From: Bacteroidota bacterium
Lineage (GTDB): Bacteria; Bacteroidota; Bacteroidia; Flavobacteriales_D; Crocinitomicaceae
Direction: 5' to 3'
Assembly: GCA_016866255.1 (NCBI GenBank)
Contig: VGMY01000002.1
Coordinates: forward strand, 62,001 to 126,000
Length of the DNA stretch: 64,000 bases
In this document: piece after piece, positions 8,493-18,140 of the stretch
Layout of the letters: each line of letters starts with the position of its first letter
Position numbering within the stretch: position 1 is the stretch's first letter
Notes under the pieces: generated by a model
The model's input: the letters and a program-made list of their open reading frames with translations, nothing else
What the model was told of the DNA's origin: nothing
Database searches by the model: none
Program-made: the position numbers and the translations under genes

Positions 8493-10484
8493 CTATTTCT
8501 GAACCTTTATTGATCCGTCCAGTAAAAAAAACGACGCGGTTATAATTTTAATGTCTTGAACTAAGGAGTAATCGCGGGCATAGATGAGATTGAGCTTCTC
8601 TTTTAATTCTTCAGAGGTTACGTTTTCGTTCATGTTGGGGTGCAGGACTCCTGTTTTGATCCGAGGCAATAAGGGGTCAATGTATTGTCCCGCTGTTGGA
8701 AAAAATCCAACCCATGTTTTTCTGGATCGTAAAACCTCCAAAAAATTGGCGATCAACTTGCGTTTATTCCGAAAAAACCAGATAATAGCCCAAGAACTTA
8801 TTAAAAGCATTAAACAAGTAATGATGTCCAAAAATCGCTTCGAGCGTAAATTTTCGGGACGGCTAAGGTTGTTGATGTTCATTTTATAAAATTCACCTTG
8901 TTTTTCCAGCGAATTGCTACCAATGATAAAATCCGATTCCGGTTGGGCAATTTTAAAGTCCATGTTCGGCTGAACGATTGTAGTCATCCAATGAATGATG
9001 GTTTTCGCGGTCAAATCCTTAGCGCTGAAAATAATTTCATCGTAATCCTCAAAATTAAGGGTTTCGTGCAACACATTTCCGTCGGCTTTGCTCTCGACAT
9101 AGGGCGAAGACACATACGCTCCGTGAAGATATGCTACCTCGGTGACTTGTTCTAAAACCATGGATTTAATCCGCGAAAACTCATGGGCGTCTGCAACGAT
9201 TAAAAAACGGGTTTTTCTGCGCAGGTTCCAACCGTTAGAGCGACGTAGAATGAGGTAATGAATCAAGCGATCGAACAAAACCCACAGGGCAAACCAGAGT
9301 GCGCCAAATAGGATGTAAAGCCGCGAAAATTGAAGCGTCTTCGGCAGTAGTGCATAGACGACCAAAATAACGAAGGTTGCAAAAAAAGTCGATTTAAACA
9401 CTTTTAAGGTTTTGAAAGGCGGGTCGTAGGTACCACCTAATAAATTGCTCGAGGCCCAGATCGTCCAATACCAAGGAATCATCCAATAGTATGCTGATTT
9501 TGGAAAGGCAATTTCGTTCATTTGCCATGGGTAGGTGAGTGCATATAAGCCCGCTAATGAAATCGCATTGCTTACAAGGGGGGGGAGGTAGAACGTTACG
9601 AAACGGCGCATTAGTGCTAAACAGGCTCGAACAAGAATTCCTAAGTAAACAAGGCCCGAAAAGAAAAATGCATGGTTTTGAGAAAAGTGTTTTCTTGCGA
9701 AAATAATCATCGCTTTGTAAAAAACAAACACGTAATTTACGGAACTCTTTTTGGTGCTTTCTCCCTTGTAATGAATGATGGCGGTGTCGGCTAAATAACG
9801 GTTCTTGTAACCTGCTTTGGTGATGCGGTAAGATAAATCGATGTCTTCGCCGTACATAAAAAAAGTTTCGTCCAACAACCCAATTTGATTCAAAATGGAT
9901 TTGCGAATACCCATGAAGGCCCCGCTCAAAATATCGACATCGTGATTTTTATCAGGGCTTAAATAACTCAAATGGTATTTTCCAAATTGTTTTGAACGCG
10001 GAAAAAGGGCCGAAAGTCCAAAAACCTTGTAGAAGGCAACCCAGGGTGTGGGAAGTCCGCGTTTGGACTCGGGTAGAAATTGACCTTTTCCATCCACCAT
10101 TTTCACACCGACTCCTCCGATTTGCGAATCGTCTTTGAACGTTTTCAGCGTTTTTTCAAACGTCTGTTCCTCCACGACTGTATCGGGATTTAGCAAAACG
10201 ATGAATTCCCCATTGGCGATTTTGATGCCTTGATTGTTGGCTTTAGAGAATCCTAAATTCCGGTCATTAGTCAGGAGTTTGACTTGAGGAAATTTTTGTT
10301 TCACCATAGCAATCGAGTTGTCGCTGCTTCGATTGTCCACAACGATAACCTCAAGGGCTTCAATGCCTTTTGATTGAAAGATGGAGTTCAGGCATTGTTC
10401 CAGAAAAAATGCAACATTGTAATTGACGATAATTACCGAAAGCGCTATGTTTTTTTCGCTGTTCAAGATTTTATTGCGATGCAA
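8493..10484 (-). CDS. GT2 glycosyltransferase fused to a degenerate polyprenyl-P sugar transferase domain
   Basis: 663 residues. Residues 12-260 are a GT2 domain of the rhamnosyltransferase type: SVIIVNYN start, VVDNRSSDNS, DXD-like LNPDT, and the acceptor-side MYGEDIDLSYR. About five hydrophobic segments follow (about 260-400), then a Rossmann-like stretch (FLIVADAHEFSRIKSM). The C-terminus resembles the WbaP/PglC family: KRFLDIITCLMLL membrane helix, then LRSRKTWVGFFPTAGQ resembling the LxGDMSLVGPRP segment, then a DYSLVQDIKII end. The catalytic part normally between these (RxG, KFRTM) is absent. It probably acts at the inner membrane in envelope glycan assembly. The start overlaps ridA by 22 nt. 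Confidence 0.8.
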   Translation of the reverse strand: MHRNKILNSEKNIALSVIIVNYNVAFFLEQCLNSIFQSKGIEALEVIVVDNRSSDNSIAMVKQKFPQVKLLTNDRNLGFSKANNQGIKIANGEFIVLLNPDTVVEEQTFEKTLKTFKDDSQIGGVGVKMVDGKGQFLPESKRGLPTPWVAFYKVFGLSALFPRSKQFGKYHLSYLSPDKNHDVDILSGAFMGIRKSILNQIGLLDETFFMYGEDIDLSYRITKAGYKNRYLADTAIIHYKGESTKKSSVNYVFVFYKAMIIFARKHFSQNHAFFFSGLVYLGILVRACLALMRRFVTFYLPPLVSNAISLAGLYALTYPWQMNEIAFPKSAYYWMIPWYWTIWASSNLLGGTYDPPFKTLKVFKSTFFATFVILVVYALLPKTLQFSRLYILFGALWFALWVLFDRLIHYLILRRSNGWNLRRKTRFLIVADAHEFSRIKSMVLEQVTEVAYLHGAYVSSPYVESKADGNVLHETLNFEDYDEIIFSAKDLTAKTIIHWMTTIVQPNMDFKIAQPESDFIIGSNSLEKQGEFYKMNINNLSRPENLRSKRFLDIITCLMLLISSWAIIWFFRNKRKLIANFLEVLRSRKTWVGFFPTAGQYIDPLLPRIKTGVLHPNMNENVTSEELKEKLNLIYARDYSLVQDIKIITASFFLLDGSIKVQK

Positions 10485-10843
10485 GAAATCTCAATCATTG
10501 CATCCATCGGCAGGCGACTTACCTCCACAGTTTCACGTGCCGGAGGGGTTGCAACGAAAAAGCTACCGTAAATATTGTTCATTCCCTGAAAATTATTGAA
10601 GTCGCGCAAAAAAACGGTACATTTCACGACATCTTCCAAGCCGTACCCGGCAGCATGGAGTAAATCTTCAATATTTTTCATGACTTGCAAGGTTGAGAGC
10701 TCGATGGATTCCGAGATAAGCCTCCCGCTAGAGGGTTCTATCGGAATTTGGCCACTAATGTAAAGTTGGTTACCTATTGCGACAGCGGGAGAGTAGGGTC
10801 CGATTGGAGCCGGTGCTTTTGAGCTATGAATGGCTTTTTTCAA
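10463..10843 (-). CDS. ridA: RidA family reactive enamine/imine deaminase
   Basis: 126 residues, the normal size of the YjgF/YER057c/UK114 family. It opens with KAPAPIGPYSPAVAIGN, has SGQIPIEPSSG, and the substrate-binding arginine lies in VVKCTVFLRDFNNFQGMN, with the family end IEISCIA. RidA hydrolyses 2-aminoacrylate and related enamines released by PLP enzymes. It is first in the minus-strand directon, and its stop lies inside the start of the glycosyltransferase gene. A TATCTTTT box at 10867-10874 is placed to drive it, back to back with the pabA promoter. Confidence 0.92.
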   Translation of the reverse strand: MKKAIHSSKAPAPIGPYSPAVAIGNQLYISGQIPIEPSSGRLISESIELSTLQVMKNIEDLLHAAGYGLEDVVKCTVFLRDFNNFQGMNNIYGSFFVATPPARETVEVSRLPMDAMIEISCIAIKS

Positions 10844-10866
10844 GGTAAGTGTTCTGTAAGGTTTGA

Positions 10867-10880
10867 AAAAGATAACTTTG
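10867..10880. promoter_or_regulatory. Overlapping divergent -7 boxes between ridA and pabA
   Basis: On the plus strand TAACTTTG (10873-10880) matches the Bacteroidota -7 consensus TAnnTTTG, 24 nt before the pabA start. On the minus strand TATCTTTT (10867-10874) is one base off and faces ridA. The two boxes share two bases, so the polymerases would compete for the site. Confidence 0.6.
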
Positions 10881-10904
10881 TAAAAATAAAGATTTTTGTG
10901 GCTT

Positions 10905-11507
10905 GTGCGTATTCTGGTAATTGACTTTTACGACTCTTTTGTTTACAATTTGGTCCACTATTTTCGGGCTCTGAAGTTCGATGTGGATGTTTTGAGGGAC
11001 GACGAAATTTCCACCAAATCTTTATCGTTTCTCTCTTCGTATTGTGGAGTAGTCTTATCTCCGGGCCCGGGATTACCCGAGGAAACGTCCTCTATGATGC
11101 GGGTAATAAGGTATTGTGACTCATCGATTCCTGTTTTTGGAGTGTGTCTGGGAATGCAAGGCATTGGTCTTCATTTAGGGGGAAAATTGCACAATGTACC
11201 CGAGGTGCGTCATGGAATTGCAAGACCACTTATGCTTTATCGTCCTTGTTCAATGTTTGACGGGGTTTGCGAACCCATTGAGGTCGGTTTGTATCACAGT
11301 TGGTCTGTGGAAGATTTACCAGAGCAATACAGGGTTGCTGTTGACACCAGCGAAGTTCTAATGGCTTTGGCCTCCGAAACTCGAATGCTTTATGGAGTTC
11401 AGTTCCATCCCGAGTCGGTTATGACTCTTCAAGGAAAAAAAATCATTGAAAATATTGGTTTAATATTTTTAGGTATCTTTACGAAACACAACAAAAAGAA
11501 ACTATGA
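10905..11507 (+). CDS. Anthranilate/aminodeoxychorismate synthase glutamine amidotransferase subunit
   Basis: About 200 residues, class I glutamine amidotransferase (TrpG/PabA). It opens with RILVIDFYDSFVYNLVHY, has the oxyanion-strand SPGPGLPEE, the nucleophile in FGVCLGMQGI and the His-Glu pair in VQFHPESVMT. It supplies ammonia from glutamine to a TrpE or PabB partner that is not encoded nearby, so folate or tryptophan assignment is open. I chose GTG 10905, which gives the usual MRILVIDFYDSF start; a TTG at 10896 is the alternative. Its stop overlaps the next start by 4 nt (ATGA). Confidence 0.88.
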   Translation: MRILVIDFYDSFVYNLVHYFRALKFDVDVLRDDEISTKSLSFLSSYCGVVLSPGPGLPEETSSMMRVIRYCDSSIPVFGVCLGMQGIGLHLGGKLHNVPEVRHGIARPLMLYRPCSMFDGVCEPIEVGLYHSWSVEDLPEQYRVAVDTSEVLMALASETRMLYGVQFHPESVMTLQGKKIIENIGLIFLGIFTKHNKKKL

Positions 11508-12082
11508 AAACCTTAAACACACTTTTGATGCTGGTGATTACTGTAACACTGACTCAAACGGTTTTTTCGCAGAGTAAAAAAACCAAAACGTTCCACGGTG
11601 TAGAGTTTTACACCGAAAGCGAGATAAGCAATGTGCCCGTTATGATCAATGGTGCAGGCGTTCGAACCAAATATTTTATGGACATGTATGTGGGTGCCCT
11701 TTATTTGAAGAAAAAATCAAAAGAAGCTTCTACCATTATCAATGCCGATGAGGAAATGGGAATTCACATTCGCTTGGTTTCAAGCATGGTCACGCGAGAA
11801 CGATTCAAGGAGTCGGTAACGGAAGGATTTAAAAATGCCAGCTCGGGGAAAGCCACAGCCGATGAACAAAAGAAATTTATGTCTTATTTGAGCGAGGAAT
11901 TCAAGGATCAAGATAAAATTTACTTGGATTATGACCCGAATAATGGAACTAAAGTGTTCAAAAACGGCGAACTCAAAGGAACCATTCCGGGATTGGAATT
12001 CAAAAAAGCCTTATTTGCGATTTGGCTCGGTACAAAGCCTGCACAGCAAAGCTTAAAGGACGAAATGCTGGGTAAGGAATAG
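11504..12082 (+). CDS. Secreted chalcone isomerase-like protein
   Basis: 192 residues. A signal peptide runs to about residue 22 (TQTVFSQ). The rest is a chalcone-isomerase-like fold as found widely in bacteria: FHGVEFYTESEI, the GAGVRTKYFMDMYVGALYL strand pair, the MVTRERFKESVTEGF helix and a C-terminal LKGTIPGLEFKKALFAIWLGTKPAQ segment. Bacterial homologues have no proven flavonoid role and may bind fatty acids; the function is unknown. It is translationally coupled to the amidotransferase upstream, which may only reflect operon packing. Confidence 0.82.
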   Translation: MKTLNTLLMLVITVTLTQTVFSQSKKTKTFHGVEFYTESEISNVPVMINGAGVRTKYFMDMYVGALYLKKKSKEASTIINADEEMGIHIRLVSSMVTRERFKESVTEGFKNASSGKATADEQKKFMSYLSEEFKDQDKIYLDYDPNNGTKVFKNGELKGTIPGLEFKKALFAIWLGTKPAQQSLKDEMLGKE

Positions 12083-12132
12083 GTTGATTGAACCATTTTG
12101 AAAGGAGTTTGTTTTTTTTCGTAAAGTTCACC

Positions 12133-14577
12133 ATGCGAAAAATTGCAGCACTCCTAATGTTCGCTTTACCCTTTTTTATAACGGCTCAGAAAGGGTTGGT
12201 TCGTGGTTTTACCGTTAATTCAGCCAACAATAAGCCCATCGAAGGGGTTAAAATTTTTGTTGTCGAAATTTCACAGGGCGCTATCTCCGATTCATTAGGC
12301 AGCTTTGAGTTTAAGAATCTTCCTCCGGGGGTTTATACCTTTAGAGCCTCATCCATTGGCTATAACACTGCGTTTCAGAATGAAATCACAGTAACCAATG
12401 CACGTACTGTCAACCTATTGTTGGCGCTGGATGAGATTTTTACCGGAAAAGATGCCGAGGAAGTGGTGGTTAAAGGTCCTAAATTCGTTCGAAATATCGA
12501 GTCTCCGGTTTCATTAAAGTCGTTGAATTCTACGGAAATAGAGCGTCTGCCGGGAGCCAACCGCGATGTAAGTAAAGTGATTGCAGCACTTCCCGGGGTT
12601 GCTTCGAGGGCAACTTTTCGAAATGATATTATTATACGTGGTGGTTCACCAGGTGAAAACAAATTCTACTTGGATGGAATTGAAGTACCGAACATTAACC
12701 ACTTTGCAACCCAAGGTTCAAGCGGTGGACCAGTGGGTTTATTAAATGTAAATTTCATCAGCGAGGTGGATTTTTATTCTGGTGCTTTTCCTGCAAATCG
12801 CGCCAACGGACTCAGCAGTGTTCTGGCCTTCAAACAGAAAGACGGTAACGAAGACGGGCTTATTACCAACTTTGCCTTGGGTTCGAGTGATGCGGCTCTC
12901 ACTTTTGATGGGCCGTTAGGAAAAAAGGCCAACTTTATTTTTTCGGCACGCCGCTCCTATTTACAATTCCTTTTTGCTGCCCTTAAATTGCCCATTTTAC
13001 CAACTTACAACGACTTTCAGTACAAAGTCAATGTGAATCTCAACGCCAAAAACCGAATTTCGTTCATTGGTTTGGGGGCCATTGATCAATTTGCCTTAAA
13101 TGCAAAGGTTAATGAGGGAAATACCGATACCGAACAGGTAGAATACAACAATTTTCTATTGGGTAATATTCCAATGCAAAGCCAATGGAATTACACCTTT
13201 GGGGTAAATTACCAACATTTTGGCGAACAATCTATTCAAACCGTAGTAGTTTCTCGAAACATGTTGAACAACGAGGCTTATCGGTACAAAGACTTAATCG
13301 AAATACCATCAAACCTCCTGCAAAATTATGCTTCATTTGAGGCCGAAAATAAACTGCGCATGGAACATACCTATCGTAAAAACGGTTTCCGATGGAACGT
13401 AGGTACAGGTTATGAATACGTGCGGTACCGAAATGAATCTATGTTGAACATCACCGTACAAGGTTACCCCGTCAAGGTTGATTATGTCTCCGATTTGTTT
13501 CTCAGCAAGTATTCGGTGTTCTCGCAAGCGAGCCAATCCTTGTTCAAAGAACGATTGAACCTTTCCTTTGGATTGCGCATGGATGGTTCAAACTATTCAA
13601 AGGAAATGGCAAACCCCTTTAATCAGTTATCGCCTTCTTTTTCGTTAAATTATCGCATCAACGAATTCTTTGCCTTGAATGCGAATGTGGCTCGTTATCA
13701 CCAACTGCCTGCATATACAATACTTGGTTATCGAAATAATACTGGAGCGCTGGTGAATAAGGAAAACGGTTTAAAGTACATCCGTGCAGACCATTATGTC
13801 TTGGGCGCCGAATATCGGACTAAGCAGAGTTCACGATTTACCCTTGAGGGTTTTTATAAAAACTATTCCCGTTACCCTTTCAGTTTAAAGGACTCCATTT
13901 CGTTGGCGAATATTGGTTCTGATTTTGGGGTAGTGGGCAATGAAGCTGTAAAGAGCATTTCTACCGGGAGAACTTACGGCGGTGAGTTGTTATTTCAACA
14001 GAAATTATACAAAGGATTTTATGCTGTGTTAGCCTACACCTATGTTATTTCCGAGTTTAAGGATAAAAACGATCGATATGTTCCAACCGCATGGGATAGC
14101 CGTCATATTGTTTCTTTAACCGGTGGAAAGCGTTTCAAAAAAGGTTGGGAATTGGGGATGCGTTGGTTGTTTTCCGGCGGTTCTCCTTACACTCCCTACG
14201 ATGTTGCAACATCCAGTTTAATTGACAATTGGAACGTCAATGGGGTTGGTGTTTTGGATTATGATCAATTGAATACTCAAAGGGAAGCCAGTTTTCATCA
14301 GCTGAACATTCGCTTGGATAAAAAGTTCTTCCTCGATAAATTCAACTTGAATTTTTACCTGGATATTCAAAATGCATACGGTTATAAAACCAAGGTTGCA
14401 CCAATTTTACTGCTTCAAACGGATGCCAATGGCGCTCCTCTTGTATCGAACGATGGTACCCGTTATTTAACAAAGTTCATTGAGAATGAATCGGGCATCC
14501 TTCAGCCTACTATAGGCATCATCATCGAATTTGCCACGAAACGCAAGGTCTTATCTCAATCCCTCAATCAACAGTAA
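12133..14577 (+). CDS. TonB-dependent outer-membrane receptor
   Basis: 814 residues. A signal peptide (MRKIAALLMFALPFFITAQ) is followed by a CarboxypepD_reg-like beta-sandwich (about 22-105), a plug domain (about 125-235, LPGANRDVSKVIAALPGV, IIRGGSPGENKFYLDGIEVPN) and a 22-strand-type beta-barrel to the end. It takes up a substrate across the outer membrane using TonB/ExbBD energy. There is no SusD partner, so it is not a SusCD pair; the substrate is unknown. The ATG at 12133 is chosen because it starts the signal peptide; an in-frame TTG lies at 12088. Its 3' end overlaps the convergent lipoprotein gene by 14 bp. Confidence 0.92.
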   Translation: MRKIAALLMFALPFFITAQKGLVRGFTVNSANNKPIEGVKIFVVEISQGAISDSLGSFEFKNLPPGVYTFRASSIGYNTAFQNEITVTNARTVNLLLALDEIFTGKDAEEVVVKGPKFVRNIESPVSLKSLNSTEIERLPGANRDVSKVIAALPGVASRATFRNDIIIRGGSPGENKFYLDGIEVPNINHFATQGSSGGPVGLLNVNFISEVDFYSGAFPANRANGLSSVLAFKQKDGNEDGLITNFALGSSDAALTFDGPLGKKANFIFSARRSYLQFLFAALKLPILPTYNDFQYKVNVNLNAKNRISFIGLGAIDQFALNAKVNEGNTDTEQVEYNNFLLGNIPMQSQWNYTFGVNYQHFGEQSIQTVVVSRNMLNNEAYRYKDLIEIPSNLLQNYASFEAENKLRMEHTYRKNGFRWNVGTGYEYVRYRNESMLNITVQGYPVKVDYVSDLFLSKYSVFSQASQSLFKERLNLSFGLRMDGSNYSKEMANPFNQLSPSFSLNYRINEFFALNANVARYHQLPAYTILGYRNNTGALVNKENGLKYIRADHYVLGAEYRTKQSSRFTLEGFYKNYSRYPFSLKDSISLANIGSDFGVVGNEAVKSISTGRTYGGELLFQQKLYKGFYAVLAYTYVISEFKDKNDRYVPTAWDSRHIVSLTGGKRFKKGWELGMRWLFSGGSPYTPYDVATSSLIDNWNVNGVGVLDYDQLNTQREASFHQLNIRLDKKFFLDKFNLNFYLDIQNAYGYKTKVAPILLLQTDANGAPLVSNDGTRYLTKFIENESGILQPTIGIIIEFATKRKVLSQSLNQQ

Positions 14578-15139
14578 TCTGACCAGCATTGCGTGAAAGA
14601 AAAGTCGCAAGTTCGGGAGATTTTTCGAATTGGTTTCTCGCAAACTCTACGAATTCAGGACTCCTGTAGAAAGTTTGCGACATCTTTTCACGGTAGTTTG
14701 AAACAATCGTGCTTTTGTCGGTTTTACGCTCAGGGTGTTGATCCAGGTTTCGTTGAACGCTGCTTAAATAATAGGCTATGCTGGTCAAATATTGTTCTTG
14801 CCATTGTGGATCGTTGAGGTAGGCGTTGGCCCATTTATCCAACGCTGGATTTTTAAAGTCGAGGTCCTTATTTTCGGGGTAGTCCGGGACGTTGTTTTGG
14901 GTCTTAACCTCAACTCTTGGTCTTTTTTGTTGTTGCTTGGCTGCTAAATTCCGTTTGGGTGTTGAAGGGCTTTCTTCCGGTAATAATGACCTATCTGGGT
15001 TTTCAGGCGGTTTTTTCTTACTCTTCGCCGCGTGTTCGGTCTTAGGCATAATTCGCGGCTCGGGCTTGGTGTCGTTCTCAATACATGAGTTGGTGAAAAT
15101 GGGAACCGTTAGCAGTAATAAGGGAATGTAACGCTTCAT
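14564..15139 (-). CDS. Hypothetical lipoprotein
   Basis: 191 residues with a lipoprotein signal ([19 protein letters not shown], Cys19). A long Lys/Pro/Arg-rich low-complexity region (about 28-85) is probably a flexible tether. The C-terminal part (about 90-191, [19 protein letters not shown] ... RNAGQITVD) is helical with several Tyr and Phe. I recognise no family. It converges on the TonB receptor with a 14-bp overlap and diverges from ndk. Confidence 0.7.
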   Translation of the reverse strand: MKRYIPLLLLTVPIFTNSCIENDTKPEPRIMPKTEHAAKSKKKPPENPDRSLLPEESPSTPKRNLAAKQQQKRPRVEVKTQNNVPDYPENKDLDFKNPALDKWANAYLNDPQWQEQYLTSIAYYLSSVQRNLDQHPERKTDKSTIVSNYREKMSQTFYRSPEFVEFARNQFEKSPELATFLSRNAGQITVD

Positions 15140-15172
15140 ATTGTTCGAATTTTATGGACTAAAAAGATTGAC

Positions 15173-15180
15173 TATCTTTG
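15173..15180 (+). promoter_or_regulatory. -7 box of ndk
   Basis: TATCTTTG matches TAnnTTTG exactly and lies 17 nt before the ndk ATG. It supports ATG 15198 over an in-frame upstream codon at 15141, which would precede the promoter. Confidence 0.7.
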
Positions 15181-15197
15181 CACCAAAATACGAATTA

Positions 15198-15617
15198 ATG
15201 GCTACCAATAGAACCTTTACCATGTTAAAACCGGACGCTGTTGAAAACGGGCATATGGGTAAAATCATGGACATGATCATCCAAAATGGATTCACCGTTA
15301 AAGCCATGAAATATACTCGGTTGACAGAAAAACAGGCAGGTGAATTTTATGCTGTTCACAAGGAACGCCCGTTCTACGATGAACTTGTATCCTACATGAC
15401 CTCAGGTACGATTGTTGCCGCCATCCTGGAAAAGGAGGACGCTGTGGCATCCTTTCGTAAATTGATAGGTTCCACGGATCCTGCAGAGGCAGAAGAAGGA
15501 ACGATTCGAAGGGCCTATGCCGAGAGCAAGAGCAGAAATGCTGTCCACGGTAGCGATTCGGATGAAAATGCTGCCATTGAGGGGGCCTTTCATTTTTCGC
15601 CTTCTGAGATATTTTAA
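15198..15617 (+). CDS. ndk: Nucleoside-diphosphate kinase
   Basis: 139 residues, the standard size. It opens with [18 protein letters not shown], and the catalytic histidine lies in [16 protein letters not shown]. The [21 protein letters not shown] segment is the family nucleotide-binding region. It transfers gamma-phosphate among (d)NTPs through phospho-His. The start is set by the promoter at 15173-15180 and by homologous N-termini. Confidence 0.96.
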   Translation: MATNRTFTMLKPDAVENGHMGKIMDMIIQNGFTVKAMKYTRLTEKQAGEFYAVHKERPFYDELVSYMTSGTIVAAILEKEDAVASFRKLIGSTDPAEAEEGTIRRAYAESKSRNAVHGSDSDENAAIEGAFHFSPSEIF

Positions 15618-15671
15618 AACCCTAACAAAAAACTTTCAAAGCCGCAGGTGTGTGGTCTTTTTTTGTGCCAT

Positions 15672-17270
15672 ATGAAAAACCAGGAAGCCACCGAGAAACG
15701 AAGAACTTTCGGAATCATTTCCCATCCCGATGCGGGTAAAACCACACTCACCGAAAAATTGTTGTTGTTTGGGGGGGCAATTCAAACTGCCGGTGCTGTC
15801 AAAAACAATAAGATTAAAAAAACCGCAACTTCAGATTTCATGGAAATCGAAAAGCAAAGGGGAATTTCTGTCGCCACCTCGGTTATGGCATTTAAGTACA
15901 ACGGTAAACAAATTAATATTCTCGATACTCCTGGTCATAAAGATTTTGCCGAAGATACGTTTCGTACCCTTACTGCGGTGGATTCCGTCATTTTGGTGAT
16001 CGATTGCGCTAATGGGGTGGAGGAGCAAACCGAGCGCTTGATGGAAGTTTGCCGCATGCGAAAAACACCGGTCATTATTTTTATTAACAAACTCGATCGA
16101 GACGGAAAAGAAGCTTTCGACTTGTTGGATGAACTGGAGAAAGTTCTTGCAATTAAGGTTTGTCCGCTTACTTGGCCCATCGGCATGGGCGACCGGTTTC
16201 AAGGGGTCTATAATATTTACCGTAAAGGATTGAATTTGTTTGCAGCCAATAAAACAAAAATTTCCGAAGATGTCCTTTCTTTTGAAAACCTCGACGACCC
16301 AAAATTGGACGATATATTAGGAGAAGCTCCCGCGAATGAGTTAAGGGAGGAATTGGAAATGATTGAAGGGGTTTACGATCCTTTTCAGCGTGAGGAGTAT
16401 TTGGCCGGCGATATGGCCCCTGTTTTCTTTGGTTCGGCAGTAAATAATTTCGGCGTTAAAGAACTGCTCGATACCTTTTGCGAAATTTCTCCATCTCCGA
16501 GAGGTCGGACAAGCGATTTGCGGTTTATTCACCCGAACGAAGATAAATTCAGCGGCTTTGTTTTTAAGATTCATGCAAATCTAGACCCCAAGCACCGCGA
16601 TAGAATTGCTTTTTTACGAATTGTTTCGGGAAAATTTGAGCGCAATCAGTTTTATTACCATGTCCGTTCTGACAAAAAAATGAAGTTTCCCAACCCCACT
16701 TCTTTCATGGCACAAGATAAAAGTGTCATTGATGAAGCCTTTCCGGGAGATGTGGTAGGGCTCTACGATTCGGGTAATTTCAAAATCGGAGACACCCTTA
16801 CTGAAGGGGAGAAAATGATGTATCAGGGTATTCCAAGCTTTTCCCCGGAGATATTTCAGGAGTTGGAAAATTTAGATCCCATGAAATCTAAGCAGTTGGA
16901 TAAAGGAATACGACAGTTGATTGATGAAGGGGTGGCACAACTGTTCATCCAACAACCCGGTAATCGAAAAATTGTTGGAACTGTGGGTCAGCTTCAATTC
17001 GAGGTAATCAACTACCGTCTAATTCACGAGTACGGTGCAAATTGCCGTTTTGTCCCGAAAAATTATGTCAAAGCCTGTTGGATAACTTCCTCAGATGAGG
17101 AGGAGTTGCAGCGCTTTCACCGTGTAAAATCCAATCATATGGCTTTGGATAAGGACGAAAATTGGGTGTTCCTTGCGGAGACGCCTTTCCTCCTTTCTAT
17201 GGCGGAACAAGATTATACCAAAATCACCTTTCATAAATCCTCGGAATTCAAACTGCAACGATCCGTTTAA
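15672..17270 (+). CDS. prfC: Peptide chain release factor 3
   Basis: 532 residues. The GTPase domain shows G1 in [10 protein letters not shown], switch II in [12 protein letters not shown] and G4 in FINKLDRDG, followed by an EF-G-like domain II and an RF3 C-terminal domain (FQLE-type [16 protein letters not shown]). RF3 recycles RF1 and RF2 from the ribosome after termination. I chose ATG 15672 ([14 protein letters not shown]); an upstream in-frame start at 15648 would add eight residues not usual in the family. A seven-G run occurs in codons for FGGA. Confidence 0.95.
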   Translation: MKNQEATEKRRTFGIISHPDAGKTTLTEKLLLFGGAIQTAGAVKNNKIKKTATSDFMEIEKQRGISVATSVMAFKYNGKQINILDTPGHKDFAEDTFRTLTAVDSVILVIDCANGVEEQTERLMEVCRMRKTPVIIFINKLDRDGKEAFDLLDELEKVLAIKVCPLTWPIGMGDRFQGVYNIYRKGLNLFAANKTKISEDVLSFENLDDPKLDDILGEAPANELREELEMIEGVYDPFQREEYLAGDMAPVFFGSAVNNFGVKELLDTFCEISPSPRGRTSDLRFIHPNEDKFSGFVFKIHANLDPKHRDRIAFLRIVSGKFERNQFYYHVRSDKKMKFPNPTSFMAQDKSVIDEAFPGDVVGLYDSGNFKIGDTLTEGEKMMYQGIPSFSPEIFQELENLDPMKSKQLDKGIRQLIDEGVAQLFIQQPGNRKIVGTVGQLQFEVINYRLIHEYGANCRFVPKNYVKACWITSSDEEELQRFHRVKSNHMALDKDENWVFLAETPFLLSMAEQDYTKITFHKSSEFKLQRSV

Positions 17271-17375
17271 GAGTTCCATACCCTGATTCGATTTGGGTTA
17301 ACTTTAACCATTCTTGGTGTTCAAGCTGCTTTGCAAGATGTGATATAACGGCGCGCGATGAAGGTAAGTCAGCCG

Positions 17376-18140
17376 CTATTTGTCGATGCCTGTGGCATGG
17401 AATTCAGCGGTAAGATCAAGGTAATCGTTGCTGTAGGTTCCGTCAATATTTCTGAGTTTAAGTATGGAAGACTCCTTTTTAATGGCTTGTTGGGTTATTC
17501 CGTAAACCATTCTTACGGTAATGCCGTGCTGGTTTTGGACGTTAATTTCCCGAAGAATATGCATTTCAAAACGTTTAAAAATCAACTCCACGGTCTCCTT
17601 GCTAGAAGTTGGGACGATGAACCAAAGCGTGCCGTGCGGTGCTAGCAATTGGTAACAACGCATGAACCAACGATGGAGTTCTTCGGAGTTCAGGTGTTTT
17701 TCCCGTTGGTTTCGAGGGCTGGAAAAATTATCAGAACAATAATAGGGTGGATTGGTAATTATTGTGGTGTATAGTTCCTCGGATTGAAAATCTAACAGAT
17801 TCGAATGAATGGCATGTATGCGCCCTTGAAACGGGCTTTTTCGCAGGTTTTCTTGGCATTCGAGAAAAGCTTTTTCATCGATTTCGATGCAGTCCACATG
17901 ACTGGAGCTGAATTTTTGTGCTGCCATCAAGCCAAGAACCCCAGAACCCGCTCCAGCGTCTAGAATTCTTCCATGATCTGGGCCTTGTACCAAGGCACCC
18001 AACACCATGGCATCGGTTCCAACAGAAAACGAATCTTGGTTGTGAAACAGCGTGAAATGTTTGAATCGAAATTCGCCCAAGTTTAGTAAGCTTTCGCGAA
18101 AATCACCCGTTGTACCGATGGCTGACCTGTCACCATGCAT
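17376..18140 (-). CDS. trmN6: tRNA1(Val) adenine-37 N6-methyltransferase-like protein
   Basis: About 254 residues. The Rossmann methyltransferase has the SAM loop [17 protein letters not shown] and the amino-methylation motif TNPPYYC (NPPY), together with the TrmN6/YfiC-type start [26 protein letters not shown]. It probably methylates A37 of tRNA1(Val) or a similar nucleic acid. The start is unsure: ATG 18140 overlaps the end of proS by 58 nt, while TTG 18080 lies 2 nt after the proS stop. Either way it is downstream of, and probably co-transcribed with, proS. Confidence 0.83.
   Translation of the reverse strand: MHGDRSAIGTTGDFRESLLNLGEFRFKHFTLFHNQDSFSVGTDAMVLGALVQGPDHGRILDAGAGSGVLGLMAAQKFSSSHVDCIEIDEKAFLECQENLRKSPFQGRIHAIHSNLLDFQSEELYTTIITNPPYYCSDNFSSPRNQREKHLNSEELHRWFMRCYQLLAPHGTLWFIVPTSSKETVELIFKRFEMHILREINVQNQHGITVRMVYGITQQAIKKESSILKLRNIDGTYSNDYLDLTAEFHATGIDK

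Noticed and set aside
17271-17375. Gap between prfC and trmN6, checked for a tRNA, small gene or terminator
   Set aside because: No cloverleaf, stable hairpin with T-tract, or credible reading frame was seen.
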